Assembly: GCA_037903355.1 (NCBI GenBank)
Contig: JBAJFE010000035.1
Location: forward strand, 372,001-436,000
Length of the DNA stretch: 64,000 nt
Direction of reading: 5' to 3'
DNA from: Trichuris trichiura
Lineage: Eukaryota > Nematoda > Enoplea > Trichinellida > Trichuridae
The notes under the pieces are model-generated. The model worked only from the letters and a program-made list of their open reading frames with translations, did no database searches and was not told the origin of the DNA. Positions 15,001-27,235 of this stretch are shown here, piece by piece. A program made the position numbers and the translations under genes. Positions within the stretch are counted from its first letter, which is position 1, and every line of letters starts with the position of its first letter.

Positions 15001-16098
15001 TCATTGTTGCACTGTCAAAGACGCAACTAATTTCGAAAGTGTTACAGGGAAACGGTCCCTCAAAAAAAGAGCTATTAGCCACTTCCAATAAGGGGGCAAT
15101 AGACAGAGTACAGGCAAACGCGAGAATGTTTTAACCTTTTCTTAACTATTCAATTGGTGCTTTGTATTGCACATAGCAGTTTACCGCGCTTTATACGTTC
15201 TGTCGGATAAGCAAGTCGCATAGCTTTTAAGCTCTTGCGAGTTTAACTGCTTTGTAGGTTTTTGGCTATTCGTTCAACTATAGTTACGTTGTATTAACTT
15301 TGTCATTCTTAGTCGTCAGTAGTACGGAACAAATGGAGCAGGTTATTAGACATGCACTAAGCACAGGCCAGATCAGAACAGCCGTTGCCGAGTTCGACTA
15401 CGACCCAAAAGTGCTTTCACCGAACGTTGACGCCGAACAGGAAGAGCTTAGCTTTTTGGCTGGCGATGTCATCACCCTTTACGGCGACATGGACGAAGAC
15501 GGTTTTTTCGTTGGCGAATTGGACAGCCGCTATGGCCTGGTCCCGTCCAACTTTATTGTAATCAATAGTGAAGATGTTCCGCCCGCTAGCGTATCGGTAC
15601 GACACAGTTCGACATGATGCAAGCTCGTGAATGCAATCAAATTTTTCTATCACTTTTTAGAATGAAGAAGCGCGAGACACGACTCTTCCGCAACGTAAGG
15701 AAGGAGTTACTTTCGCGCCGAACTCCATTATTCGAGAGAAGGATGCGCCAGAAGAAAGCAGAGATGCCGTAACAGGAAAACAAGGCGCAGGCAGAATTCA
15801 GCAGGCCAACTCTTTGCCGGAAGAGCAAAGCAGGCAAAGCCTAAAAGCAAATCAAGTCAGCGCAGCTGGACCTACGCTAAGGCATGCCAAGTCAGATCCT
15901 CCGAGAAAGATGGCCGAATCGCCTGCTAAGAAAGGCAGCAGCGGGCAGCAGGTTTCCAAAAAGTTGGCTATCAATTCATCCAATCGGAAACAGCCAACCG
16001 GCACCCAGCAAGGCAAGTCGCACGCGGACAAAGGATCGCACGTAAAGCGGGACACCGGACAAGGCATTGGCAAAATGTGGAAGAAAATTGTCGAGTGA
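9049..16098 (+). CDS. RIMBP: RIM-binding protein (RIMBP), 5' end not found
   Basis: Active-zone scaffold that links RIM and voltage-gated calcium channels at presynaptic sites. Fourteen exons fit in phase: 9049-9156, 9343-9530, 9633-9711, 9762-10034, 10189-10535, 10786-10971, 11255-11513, 11555-11702, 11755-11959, 12444-12806, 12859-13286, 13355-13521, 15313-15596, 15661-16098, giving about 1,156 residues. FN3 domains lie near residues 37-125, 126-215 and 216-330. A low-complexity linker follows. SH3-2 (VGLFDYNP...MSPN, ending GLVPSN) is near 565-628 and SH3-3 (AEFDYDP...LSPN, DEDGFFVGEL, GLVPSN) near 939-1001. A basic, Lys/Ser-rich tail ends the protein. The paired DYxP...SPN SH3 style and the FN3-FN3-FN3-SH3-SH3 order are specific to RIMBPs. 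The first SH3 and the start codon are missing. The acceptor at 11554 (GAG, 41-nt intron) is the least certain junction. The 1.8-kb intron before SH3-3 carries a foldback element. Confidence 0.92.
13959..14084. repeat. Foldback hairpin in RIMBP intron
   Basis: Left arm 13959-14018 and right arm 14029-14084 are near-perfect inverted copies around ACGGTTTCACCCCGTTG, with a ~10-nt loop. It sits in the only long intron of the RIMBP gene. The form is that of a small foldback MITE; no target duplication was identified with confidence. A separate short palindrome (GTGAATGAA/TTCATTCAC) lies at 14163-14183. Confidence 0.8.
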
Positions 16099-16393
16099 AC
16101 AGTAATTGCATTTTATCAGGTTTGACTTCAATTAGAGCGCGTAAGTTAAATTGCAATGAGCATTAAAAATTTCCAAAGGATAGGCGCTCACCTTTTTTTT
16201 GAAATGGGGAACAGAAGGAAAATGAATGCTGAGAGTTTAATTTCGAAAAAACGCGTCTCGTGGCAACTTTCAGGATGTCAACCGGCGAAAACATTCTCCA
16301 CCTGCTCACTTATCTTTTTAAACGAAATAAGATCTGCCGTTTGAAAATTTAATTTTACTCCCTCTTTCCCGATCTTTTCCCGCTTTCGATCTT

Positions 16394-18017
16394 CTAATAT
16401 CCAGGAGCAAGCCTGGCCGGTGGGCAGTGGCTGCAATCGCCTGCGCCGCCTGGTGCACCAGGGTCGCCAGGATCACCAGGCATACCGCTCATGCCAGTAG
16501 CTCCTGGCATACCAGGTTCGCCTGGCGGTCCATTAGGACCAGGAAGGCCATCTTTGCCATCTGAGCCGGGTTGTCCCATCGTTCCCGGCTTTCCAGGCGC
16601 GCCAGCTGGACCAGGAGGACCGGGCGGACCTTGCTTGGAAACTTGCTTGCCGGGAACGCCTGGTGCTCCCTTTGGCCCTTGCAGGCCGGCAATACCTGGT
16701 GCACCGTCAGGGCCACGCGGTCCTTGATCTCCGTCTTTGCCGTCCTTGCCTGGAAGGCCCATATCGCCGGGTGGTCCGTCGACGCCCCTTTCTCCAGGTA
16801 GACCAGGATCGCCTGGCGGCGCCTCGCATGGACATTGCTCCGGGAAGGTTTGCAGCAGGTGAGGTGAAGGTGGGGCTGGTGGTCCACGTTCTCCTGGCTC
16901 GCCAGGCAGTCCAGGCACGCCGTCAGCGCCGGCCAAACCAGGCTGTCCCGGTGGTCCTGGCAGACCGCGGTTGCAAGTGCAGCCTTAAATGAAAAGCAGC
17001 TTTTTATCAGGCGTGCACGAGATGCGTTTGGTTCCACTTACATCCGCCCCCATAGCCGACTTGTCGTTTGGCGCTGCTATTGCTTAAGCGCACTTCGTCC
17101 TTCAAAACTCGCTTCATCCAAAATTCAAAATTGCTCTTCTGCGATCCAACGTTACGTCTCAGTCGAATGTTGGCCATAAAGTCCGCCAGTCTGTCGGACG
17201 CTTCGCCTGACGGGCCGTCGGATGAGACAGACATCATACGTCGCCATATCGAGCGAGTGCGGGTCTAAAATTATTGAAATTTGAATACCGGATAGGCACA
17301 TGCAAATTTTGAAGGTTCAATTCACGCCATCAACTTTTTGAAGTTCTGCCAAACCGATTATTAGCAAGGGTGACTACAAAACTTTTCATTTTGTCAGTCC
17401 GCCTTCGTTGGAGATAAATAATGTCTTTTGAAATTCTGTCGCCAGTTCGAAGGTGAACTGGTCTAGTCTGAGTTAAACAAGTCAAACTGCTCTACGTGAG
17501 ACGCGTAAAGTTTTGGAATGGGAACAAAACGGTAACTGAGCTCAGCCACGACTTCCCGCAGGCGATATCATTTAAAAAGGGAAAGCTGGTCCTCAAGGAG
17601 GTCATCAGAGTAGGAAATTCAGACTTCTTAACTTGCTTAAGTGCGTATTGTCAGATCGATAAAAATACGTACCAGCTCAGCACATCGATTTAAATTTAAA
17701 GCCTACTTACTACCTTAGAATAGCTTCTATTAGCAATAAGCTGCCGAGCGAAATCTTTGAATGACCATGGGAAAAGTTCGCATTTTTAGGATAGGTGCAA
17801 ATTCCTTAGGATAGGTGGATAATAAATGAATCAACCTTGTATACGGTTTCTTTACCTTGCAAAAGTTAAGGTCGGCTTGCGCTGAAGCTTCCAACTTTTG
17901 CACGTAATGGAAGGCCAGCGGGAAGCTTAGCAGACATCCTGTAATTGCGACGGTGCTAAGCACGATGGCCGCAAAGGCGATTGCTTTGGAAGAGACCTGC
18001 TGCTGCGCAACACCCAT
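16394..18017 (-). CDS. Nematode cuticle collagen
   Basis: Structural collagen secreted by the hypodermis into the cuticle. Three exons on the minus strand: 17856-18017, 17042-17264, 16394-16983, giving 324 residues, the usual size for this family. The N-terminus has a short cytoplasmic start, a hydrophobic segment (about residues 12-38), then the Col_cuticle_N region ending in [11 protein letters not shown]. Dibasic sites (RLRR, AKRQ) before the collagen domain fit subtilisin-type processing. Next come a CCTC cluster and Gly-X-Y blocks with interruptions, including [11 protein letters not shown]. The C-terminus is [15 protein letters not shown]. The cysteine clusters flanking the Gly-X-Y region are the usual sites of interchain disulfides. 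The acceptor of intron 2 is AAG rather than CAG. The Gly/Pro repeat produces spurious open frames on the opposite strand. I cannot assign it to a particular dpy, sqt, rol or col gene. Confidence 0.95.
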
Positions 18018-20709
18018 GCTGGTGAAGCGCCCTGTATTGCGGTAGATGCAAGGGACAATTGTGCGAACCGATTCACGGCGACGGTTTTATACGTCTCCGT
18101 TTTGGGCGTTTCATGCGTGCGTCCCATTTCGCGCTCCAATGGAGCCACTGATGACGATACCAGCCGGTTTGCAGCGTTGAAAGACCTTCAGCGACGGGCA
18201 GGTTGCAGTGAAAAACACGCTGACCATGAATGATAGCCGTCTTTGGGTGGCTTCCAGAAACTTTCAAAGTCCCACTAGCCTACTTACCAATTCCAGTAGT
18301 GGGCCAATTGGTGGCGTTTGATTTACAGCGGCCTCCGGAAAAAACGATTCTCCCAAATTTTTCCTCAACAGTTTTACCGAAAGATTCTTTCTTAACACCC
18401 TTCTCCTTTTTTCAATACGATATCGGTAATCCATGAAAAGTTACTTAATCCAATCACTGCTTCTCTATATGGAGCATTTGCATGTTTAAATCTCGCGTGA
18501 TGGGCTGAGTTTTGAATTTTTCATTTCCATTTGAACAGTGTTCATTCGGGGCGGCGACGCTCGGATTAAACTTTAAAAAATTTTGCAGTTGTACAGCGGC
18601 AAGAAATTTGCTTCGCGAACATATTTATTCCAGATTCTCTTCCCTAACCTAAACTCATGCGCAGGTGTGGACGAGTTACGTGGGCAAGTCCGCTCGGTGA
18701 ATTGATGACGCTTTTAAGCAGTTGAAAAATGGTAGAGAGATAATAAGGAACACACTTTAGGGGAGAAGTAAAAATTTGAATCGCGCTTCCAGTTCATTTC
18801 GGGCACTTTGATGGGTAACGGATGGGCTGCTCCATTTCGAAATTTTTTGTCTGACGCCGCTTTTAGGCATTGGTGACTGTACGAAAATGGACTAGAGCAA
18901 TTTTGTTGCTAAGTTTAGTTGCGCCGTGAACGAAACGGGCGAATTAGTTCAAAAAGGGTTCTCTGTTCAAAGTCATTTGCAAGGGCTGCCGAAGAAGTGT
19001 CGCCCCTGGAAAAGGACACTGCAGCCTAAGGCGTCGCGGAAAGACAAAAAAACGAACTGAGCGTTTGGCAATTGCATACCTTCAGTTGATTGTCCAACGG
19101 CAGTGCCGTTTTTGATTTGACCTGCGAGAAGAGACTTAAGAATTGCTGCTTGAAAGTACTATGGCAGTTCAGTTGCAAACTTTGCCCTACCTAAAATTTT
19201 TTAGACATTAGGACGCTGCTGATATTAACTGAGATTTAAAGATCAACTTTTGCATTCACCTGGAACGTAGGCATCGTTAACACGGTGAATATCAATATTA
19301 ACGTTGATTAAAAGGTTTTGTTTGCTTTTTAACAGATGGGATTTGGCGCATCCATCAAATAGGTAATAGCAGCGTTGAAATCAAACAGTCAGATTGGGAA
19401 TATGTCGCCGTAAATGGTCGTATTAATCTTAGTGCCAAAGACAGAATTGTTAATAGCTCGTGAATACAAAAGAACTGAAAATGAAGCTTCGAGTCTGCTC
19501 GTTTGATTTCTGCTGTGAGCGCTTCCTTTTATAGTACTCCCAAATGATTTTCAATGCGCAAGACATTTTCGATTGTTACTATTAATAATAGGCTATCATT
19601 CATTCTCAATACTGATGAACAATGCGCGTTGGTAATAGCTTAAAGGAATGCTTTAAAAACGAAGAAATGCTCTGAAATTCAGTTTTAAAATTGTACACAT
19701 CATTGCGCGTTGATGAGCGCCTGAATATTTGCCTTTCTTGCCACAAAGTCCATCCTTAACTTTGCAAACAATATCTCAAGCTGCAAATATGGGAAAATGC
19801 AAATAAAACAAAGAACCACCCAGCGCTTCGCATTTTATTTCAAAAATTTAAACGTTAAGCAGCATTAGCAAAGTAGCGACCGCAGGAGATAAATTTTGTA
19901 ACAAGTTTACTTTAGGTAAATTGAAGACTGTTTTTTAATGGCACTCCAAAACGTAGCCTCGTAACGTGGCGGTTTCTAAAATGTTGCAACAAAAGCAAAG
20001 TAAAAATTTACCCCATCTTATGTTGGGAAGAAATGTTGCCGTTGCTCCCTATTACTGAGCCAAAACTGCTCTATCATTATTTGAACACTATTTTTTATTA
20101 ATAGGGTGCACCTACGCTTCGCTTGAAATTAAATTTCGCTGTAAACAAGGTATGGATTTTGCATTTTAGTCCAACTACCGTTGCCGTGAGAACTTAATAA
20201 GTATTTCAAGCGAAACGACTAGTCTACAGCATGCTTAAATGAATTTCATGTTTAAATGCGTATTTAAGATTTTTCAAACGGAAGAATGGCTACAATCTGT
20301 TACGGGCAAATATTTTTTGTGCATGTGTTTCACACGTTTCGAATAGCAGCTGAGGTGGGAACGTGTTTACTGAAACTTGTGCAGTGACTACCATGGGCTC
20401 AGAATGCTTCCTAGCTCGAAAAGCAAGCTTAAAAGAACCTACGAGCTTTAATAAACAAATAACCAATTTCTCCACATCTGATATCTTCAATTTGCCAAAG
20501 CAAAAGCAAATTGCCCAGGACTGCTTTTAAACGTGTTTTCAAAGGCGAAAATAGGTCCCGAAAGCTGTTTTATGTCTCATTAAATGGATCGTCGTAAACA
20601 TCAGTCATGGAGAATAAAAATTATGTTAAAACAATTGAATCTATATTCGGCATGCTACAGTTTGGTCGTTGGCGATGCATATCGAAAAGATTCATGTAAA
20701 GGTTTAGAT
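18018..20709. other. Gene-free stretch
   Basis: Between the 5' end of the collagen gene and the hAT element. AT-rich, with no open frame that resembles a protein family. The collagen promoter should lie in its left part, but no TATA box was assigned with confidence. Confidence 0.6.
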
Positions 20710-21649
20710 CAGTGATTCCCAAATGGGGTCCCAGGGGCCCCTTGGGGGCCCTAGAAAGAATTGGGGGTTCAGGGGATCCCTGGGAGCTTAGGAGGGCCTC
20801 AGGGAATCTCTGGTAGTCGGTGCCGCAGGACGAAAGCAATCTGCCGTTCAGGATAGTGAGGCGAGGCGACCTGAGATTACTCGTGACGACTATCAAGCCG
20901 GACGTGGATAAATTAGTAGCACTGCACCATACCCAGTCGTCACACTGAGGTAAGATCAAGCGACTGTCGTCTTGCACCGAGCAAATATTGAATTTAGATT
21001 CAGTGTTGCGCAGCCCTGAGAACAACATCGCATTCTGAGTTACATATTGCGCTACCATTGCTAACAGCCCAAAAAATTGAGGAAGAGGAAACCCAGTGCG
21101 ACGCTTGTACTCTGAAGGCTCCCTGATCTGCAATTAGCCGGCTTAAGTCCAGCAATACGAAAAGAACGCTTCCGGTGCCAAATAAAGAATTAAAGGCGTT
21201 AACGGTTTCGAATATCGTTAAGGAGCTTTCGCCGTATATGGCAGCCGGCTTCCTTACTAACCATTTCGCTCTAGCGTAGAAAAGAAATTCAGCGTTGACT
21301 TCGCATCGCCAGGTTTTCCAGCCATTGATCGCACACTCAACTTTCACAGCGCAAACCATGGGGTCCTACTTGCGGCTGACAAGATCCGCAGGTTAATAAG
21401 GTTTTTAATGACGGCCCGGCTTAACTGTTTTTTCTTTGGCATACACGGTAGGCAGCGAAGTCAATTCTACATTCTGCAGCCTGTTTCAGATGTTGAACTA
21501 CTTGTACAAATTCACAACAACGTAACCACAGTAGGCGCACTTGAGGATAACAGAAGCAGGAGAACTACGTTGGGGAGATTGACGGGGGGCCCCGGCAAGT
21601 TGAAGGTCGCGAAAGGGGGCCCTGGCTCCAAAAAGGTTGGGAAACACTG
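20710..21649 (+). mobile_element. hAT transposon, deletion derivative
   Basis: Terminal inverted repeats start CAGTGATTCCCAA on the left and, on the complementary strand, CAGTGTTTCCCAA on the right. GC-rich GGGGCCCC-type subterminal sequence lies inside both ends. The element is flanked by an 8-bp target duplication, GTTTAGAT (20702-20709) and GTTTAAAT (21650-21657), the length expected for hAT. A coding remnant at about 20855-20950 on the plus strand reads RRGDLRLLVTTIKPDVDKLV and ends TQSSH-stop, resembling the C-terminal tail of hAT transposases. The catalytic part is gone, so the copy is non-autonomous. Confidence 0.85.
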
Positions 21650-21657
21650 GTTTAAAT

Positions 21658-23051
21658 GGTATTTACTTCGTCTGACGAAGTCAGCTTTCTTGTAGACAAT
21701 AACACTGGCCAGTTCAAAAAGTTTTTATTTGGCAGAATGCTGCCTAAGTGCTCGAGCTTATTTAAGTATGTCCAATTACAAGCCTAAGCATCTTTTTCTC
21801 AGACAGCGAAGCTGGAGATTCTTTATTGCGTTAGTAGGGCATTTGCTTCGGTTATTCCAGGGATTACCAAGGGGCAAGAAGAGCCGTAATAAAGAATCTC
21901 CATCATGAAAACCTACAGACCCGTTAAGAAGCATCCAGTTTTCAACAGCCAGTGAAGCTGGGAAAAATCAAAACGTTTTTCTCAAGAAAAAAGTGCTTAA
22001 CGCTTCTGCTTCACATTCGAATTAATTTATTTTATCGCCCGTCATTTTAATATCGACACAAGTGTAAAGACAACTTGAGCATCCTGTCTCCTGCCTGTCC
22101 CTATTATACAGTACGCTAATCGCAGAACAATACATCTAATGTACTCGCTAGTAAACGTAGGAAAAGATGGTTTGATAAACAAGAACTTGGATTTTTAAAA
22201 TGGGAAAGCCTAAAAAGCAAGATCCCAACTTAACCCGTGGATGCTTTAACTGTAAGGTCTGTCACTCTGCTCTGACCTAAAGATGTAATGGCGATGTGAC
22301 TGACCACAACTTTTGCTTCAAGATTTTGGCAGCATAGCTGCCTGACTTATTTTTATCTCTCTGTGAATGAATCATTTCTTTGAGGTTAAGACCTGACGCT
22401 TGGGATAGAAATTCTATTAGCTATTCATAAATCCGTGAAACCTTCCTGGGTCATATGCCAGCCTATGCGCGGGTGCGCATGAAACTGAGTGCACTGAGAA
22501 AAACATCAAAGCAGCTAGGGACCCTGAAATCAAAGGTGGCACGTAATCAACTTGCCCTATACCCCGTTGTGGCGCAGTAATCATGCATAGCTATTTCCTG
22601 AGAAGCTACAAACATAATAAGTAAACCTGTTGGGTAAGCTGTTTTTGGACATTTATTCCATTACAGCAAATTTAGCGTCTTTGGCATTAGTGAACTAATT
22701 AAGGTCAAACTCATTAGATGATTTTCATCAAAAACCCATCGAACTTGAAACCCCAACATTCGTACTACTTTCGAAAAGTGTTTGGGCTGCATAATGAATG
22801 GATTGTTGAAAGAATAAAGAAGTTAACACTGAAATGCACTTTTAGAGCCTAAAGAAGAGCAATATCAAAGGAGAGATATGTAGAAAGGAGAAAGGATTCT
22901 GTAAGGCATGAACAATTAGTTCTATTCTTAAACGAAATATTCCCTGCGTGAATTTGAGTATTTAAGTAAGTGTTTGTAAAGTTCTAGCTTGTTTTACAAT
23001 TGCCAATTGGTTTATTTAGTTTGGCTAGAGTGTGTTTTTGCTCTACTGCCG
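21658..23051. other. Gene-free stretch upstream of MRPL21
   Basis: No gene seen. It holds one copy of repeat B (21805-21945). Confidence 0.55.
21805..21945 (+). repeat. Repeat B, copy 1, with its own hairpin
   Basis: Carries GTAGGGCATTTGCTTCGGTT and, further right, AGACCCGTTAAGAAGCATCC. The same blocks occur in inverted orientation at 46.33-46.46 kb and partly at 50.95-51.03 kb, at the outer ends of the PLE complex. Here the core is bounded by inverted GGAGATTCTTTATT at 21813-21829 and 21886-21902. Possibly a solitary terminal fragment of the same element. Confidence 0.6.
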
Positions 23052-23711
23052 ATGCAGCGAAACTTCCTTGCACCTTTAAAGCTTTTTAAAGTTAGCTTCA
23101 ACGGGCTTTGCCAGTATGTCAAACCTTTGAGGTTATCTTTCTTCCGTTTGTAATATTGTCGTCCTATTTCAGCAAGCTAACCGCAAAGGCTCAGCAGAGT
23201 GTTTGCAATTCCGAATTGCCAATTTATAGGAGCGTCATTTCCGCCGTTAATGAAAAAATAGCTAATAGAAGCCATGGACATTTATTCGCTGTGGTCAAAT
23301 TGGGCAATCGACAATTCAAAGTTGCAACAGAGGACATAATTGTTTGCGAGGGTCATCTACCGCTTTCTTTGGGAGAAAAAATCTTCCTGGAAAAGGTGCT
23401 ACTCATTTGTTATGACGGTTAATTCGCTACAGTTTTTCTTTCGCGTAGGTTTTGTGCGTAGGCGCAAAGGAGTTCACTCTGATCGGAACGCCACTTCTTC
23501 CGTAAGATCGTAGTATTCGAAGAACTTTTCAATCCGTTTTTGAGGCGCGTATTTCCTTAGCAAGGAAAAGGTGCGCGTCATAGCGACCTGCATTGAGAAA
23601 ACGTTATCAAACTTGGAAATTGACTACTTTTTTGTTCGTCGAAAGAATATCAGCAATTTGAAACGTACTCGTTGTGCTGTTTTATTCGCTGAGTCAATGT
23701 CTATTGTTTAG
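23052..23711 (+). CDS. MRPL21: Mitochondrial large-subunit ribosomal protein bL21m
   Basis: Structural protein of the mitochondrial 39S ribosomal subunit. Four exons, 23052-23113, 23173-23395, 23449-23501 and 23561-23711, give 162 residues with consistent phases. The start at 23052 gives a basic, Ser/Thr-containing N-terminus with no acidic residue for about 20 positions, as expected of a mitochondrial presequence. Family hallmarks: FAVVKLGNRQFKV, EKVLCVGAKEFTLIGTPLL, then KEKVRVIATCIEK and a basic FVRRKNISNLKRTR segment matching the bL21 RNA-binding tail. The three introns are 47-59 nt. HSP70 lies 0.9 kb downstream with its own promoter. Confidence 0.9.
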
Positions 23712-24466
23712 TGATGCGAAAAGCTTTGACGTTGCTCCGTATCACCGACATCGAGCTTCTGGAACCGCTGAGCCCTTCGGAAACGCAAAGCGAAAGCGAT
23801 TTGTAAACTGCAGCGATATTTTGAATCTATGCATATTGTTAGTAAACTAAAGTTAACAGTTGGAGTTTTACGCCCGAAAGTTTCGTAATGAATCTGACCC
23901 GTTCGTTTACTTGTTCCTGACGCGCAAAGGTCAAACAACTGGAGCAGCTGTACAGAGTATTTTCCCAAAATGGAACAGCAAATTTTTTTTAACGGTTAAA
24001 TACCAATGAAAAGAGTGGCTTGTGACGGGATGGTACAGTTAATTTGAAAGAACGACAGTTTTCTCATTAAGCTCGGTATGATGAACGGATTTTTGGGAAA
24101 AATGCCTTTTCCGCCCGAAAGCTCTGTATACCGTAATGAACTTAGCGAAGAAACTGCCGAACGATGTAGCAAAGTCATCCTTAAACTTCATACTGCAATT
24201 TAGTCTTTTTTATAAGGTAGAATTTATCCCAACGCTATTTTTGTTCGGCCCGCTTGCGAACATACCTCTTATACTTCAACGAACTTAATTTTGTAACCCG
24301 TTAATTCGCGTAGGGAAAAATTTGGTTAATTCTTTAAAAAATTATTAAACATTTTCATCGTTGCTAAAATAAAAGTGACGCACCAGCAACTTCCGCTAAC
24401 AAGCAATTGCTAAGCTACCCGCAGGTGGTAAACATAAGGTACCTGAGCGCCACGTTGAAGCGCTTT

Positions 24467-24472
24467 GATTGG
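24467..24472 (-). promoter_or_regulatory. Inverted CCAAT box of HSP70
   Basis: ATTGG (24468-24472) lies 5 bp upstream of the heat-shock element array, a common arrangement in animal hsp70 promoters. Confidence 0.55.
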
Positions 24473-24476
24473 TTGT

Positions 24477-24506
24477 GGAAAATTCCGGAAAATTCTGGAA
24501 AATTCC
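24477..24506 (+). promoter_or_regulatory. Heat-shock element: six alternating GAA/TTC pentamers
   Basis: Six uninterrupted HSF1 half-sites alternate GAA and TTC at exact 5-bp spacing: GAA at 24478, 24488 and 24498; TTC at 24483, 24493 and 24503. This is an unusually perfect array, long enough for two HSF trimers. It lies 27 bp upstream of the TATA box and predicts strong heat induction of the downstream gene. Confidence 0.95.
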
Positions 24507-24532
24507 GATGGCTTCGTTTGAGCTTGCACTGG

Positions 24533-24538
24533 TATAAA
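24533..24538 (+). promoter_or_regulatory. TATA box of HSP70
   Basis: TATAAA lies 59 bp upstream of the start codon and 27 bp downstream of the heat-shock element. Transcription should start near 24563-24568, giving a 5' leader of about 30 nt. Confidence 0.85.
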
Positions 24539-24596
24539 TCGGCCATTCTGTTAGTCGCTTTCGCTTGTTGGTTGGTGTGCTATTCGAGTACGCGCA

Positions 24597-26674
24597 ATGT
24601 CGAAGAACGCTGTTGGAATTGATTTGGGTACTACGTACAGTTGCGTTGGCGTATTTCAGCATGGAAAGGTGGAGATAATAGCCAACGACCAGGGCAACCG
24701 AACTACGCCAAGCTACGTTGCTTTTACGGACACGGAGAGGCTGATCGGCGATGCCGCCAAGAATCAGGTGGCTTTAAATCCCCACAACACCGTTTTCGAC
24801 GCGAAGCGACTGATCGGGCGACGATACGATGACTCCGCTGTGCAGTCTGACATGAAGCATTGGCCTTTCAAAGTGATAAGTGATGGAGGCAAGCCAAAGA
24901 TTCAGGTGGAATACAAAGGCGAGACAAAGATGTTTACTCCCGAAGAAGTCAGCGCTATGGTGCTTGTGAAAATGAAGGAGACGGCGGAAGCTTATTTGGG
25001 CAAAACCGTGAAGGATGCCGTCATCACTGTTCCGGCATACTTCAATGATTCTCAGAGGCAGGCAACGAAAGACGCCGGTACCATTTCTGGGTTGAATGTC
25101 CTTCGAATTATCAACGAACCAACTGCTGCTGCTATCGCTTACGGCCTTGACAAGAAAGGTACTGGAGAACGAAATGTGCTCATTTTCGATCTGGGCGGCG
25201 GTACCTTCGATGTGTCCATTCTGACAATTGAGGATGGTATATTTGAAGTAAAGTCTACGGCAGGCGATACTCATCTTGGCGGTGAGGACTTCGACAATCG
25301 CATGGTAACCCACTTCGTGGCTGAGTTCAAGCGCAAAAACAAGAAAGACATGTCGGGAAATCCTCGTGCCTTACGTCGTTTACGTACAGCTTGCGAACGA
25401 GCCAAGAGAACGTTGAGTAGCTCGACCCAGGCCAGCATAGAAATTGATAGCTTGTACGAGGGCATCGACTATTACACGACGATCACTCGTGCCCGTTTCG
25501 AAGAGCTTTGCGCCGATTTGTTCCGCTCGACTTTGGATCCAGTTGAAAAGTCTCTTCGCGATGCCAAGTTGGACAAGTCTCAGGTGCACGATGTTGTGTT
25601 GGTTGGTGGTTCGACCCGTATTCCGAAGGTTCAAAAGTTGCTGCAAGACTTCTTCAATGGAAAGGAGCTGAACAAGAGCATCAATCCGGACGAGGCCGTA
25701 GCTTACGGGGCTGCGGTACAGGCGGCTATTCTGTCAGGCGATAAGCACGAGGCAGTGCAAGATCTTTTGCTTTTGGACGTTACGCCCTTATCTTTGGGTA
25801 TCGAAACCGCCGGTGGTGTTATGACCGCTTTGATAAAGCGAAACACTACGATTCCAACGAAGGTGTCCCAAGTGTTCACTACTTATTCCGACAATCAGCC
25901 CGGAGTGCTGATCCAGGTGTACGAAGGCGAACGCGCAATGACCAAAGACAACGTGAGTAGCTTTTTTACTTAGTCCCCTTCATCCTAAACGTGACGGTTT
26001 TGCTTATATTTAGAATTTGTTGGGCAAATTCGAGCTGACCGGTATTCCACCCGCTCCACGCGGTGTACCTCAGATCGAGGTCACTTTTGACATCGATGCC
26101 AACGGTATATTGAACGTATCCGCAGTGGACAAAAGCACCGGTCGCCAGAACAAGATCACGATTACCAACGATAAGGGTCGTCTGAGCAAAGAGGATATTG
26201 ACCGAATGGTTCGGGAGGCGGACTCCTACAGAGCCGAGGACGAGAAGCAACGAGATCGTATTCAGTCAAAGAACTCGTTGGAGAGTTACGCATTTAACAT
26301 GAAGTCAACGGTTGAAGACGAAAAACTGAAGGTAGGAAGGCATCGAAATTTTTAAAAAACTATCATCTATCTACATGCTTTTGTTGCAGGAGAAGTTGTC
26401 CGAATCAGACCGCAAGCAAATAACGGAAAAGTGTGAAGAGATAATCAAGTGGTTGGACGCCAACCAGCTCGCTGAAAAGGAGGAATTCGAGCACAAGCAG
26501 AAAGAATTGGAGTCCGTTTGCAATCCAATAATCACGCGTATGTATCAAGGAGAAGGCGGTGGAATGCCAGGCGGTATGCCGGGTGGAATGCCAAACTTCG
26601 CTGGTGCGGGTGGACCGCAGGGCGGAAGTCGTCCAGGCGCCGGTGGCGGCCCAACCATAGAAGAAGTTGATTGA
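24597..26674 (+). CDS. hsp70: Cytosolic HSP70 chaperone
   Basis: ATP-dependent chaperone of the cytosol and nucleus. Three exons, 24597-25952, 26014-26331 and 26390-26674, give 652 residues. All three HSP70 signatures are intact: IDLGTTYS near the N-terminus, [14 protein letters not shown] around residue 200, and [12 protein letters not shown] around 340. The C-terminus carries [12 protein letters not shown] followed by a Gly-rich tail and the terminal EEVD that binds TPR co-chaperones, so it is the cytosolic, not the ER or mitochondrial, form. No signal peptide or presequence. Both introns are about 60 nt. Strongly heat-inducible hsp70 genes of many animals lack introns; here a perfect heat-shock promoter drives an intron-containing gene. 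Confidence 0.99.
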
Positions 26675-27235
26675 AGCTAGATGGACTGTGTTTCCTGCTA
26701 CTTCTGTATTCTTACGTGACTATTCGATATGTACTTCAGTTTGGTATAATGGATGAGTAAATGCTAAGTGAAAGATCCGTTTCAAATATTGAAATCACAG
26801 CTCGCAATGGTTGTAGATCAATTGCCCCACTCAGTAAGTGACTAATAAGTTGATCTGTTACCGTCACCTGCGTGATCGACTTTCAATGGTCAGTGAACAG
26901 CACTGTTTAATTTGCGTAAACGTAAACGGCTTGGTGAGGAGCGAAAATAGAGTGAATTGCTTTTGACGATAGGGTTTGCAGTCGGTGTTTTCCATGCGCA
27001 GTATTTAGAGTTCGCATACTGAGTTGATATTTTAAAAAATAAACATGTATAAAGTGGGTCGCTGTTTGTGCAAGCGCGCAGTTAACATGTTTCAATCGTC
27101 AGTAAAACAAGTTTATAGCATAATGGGTAACAGCAACAACAGTGAAACAGTGTTTGCACACGTTGGCACATTAAATACAGTAAAACTGGAACCTTCTATT
27201 CATTAAAATCTGTTGTTCAGTACAGTAAGACCAAT
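26675..27235. other. Intergenic, HSP70 to chromo-shadow gene
   Basis: Holds the HSP70 3' UTR and presumably the promoter of the next gene. A variant poly(A) signal AGTAAA lies near 26756. Nothing else seen. Confidence 0.5.

Noticed and set aside
16491..17037. Long Gly/Pro-rich frames on the plus strand and in other minus frames
   Set aside because: They are shadows of the Gly-X-Y repeat of the minus-strand collagen.
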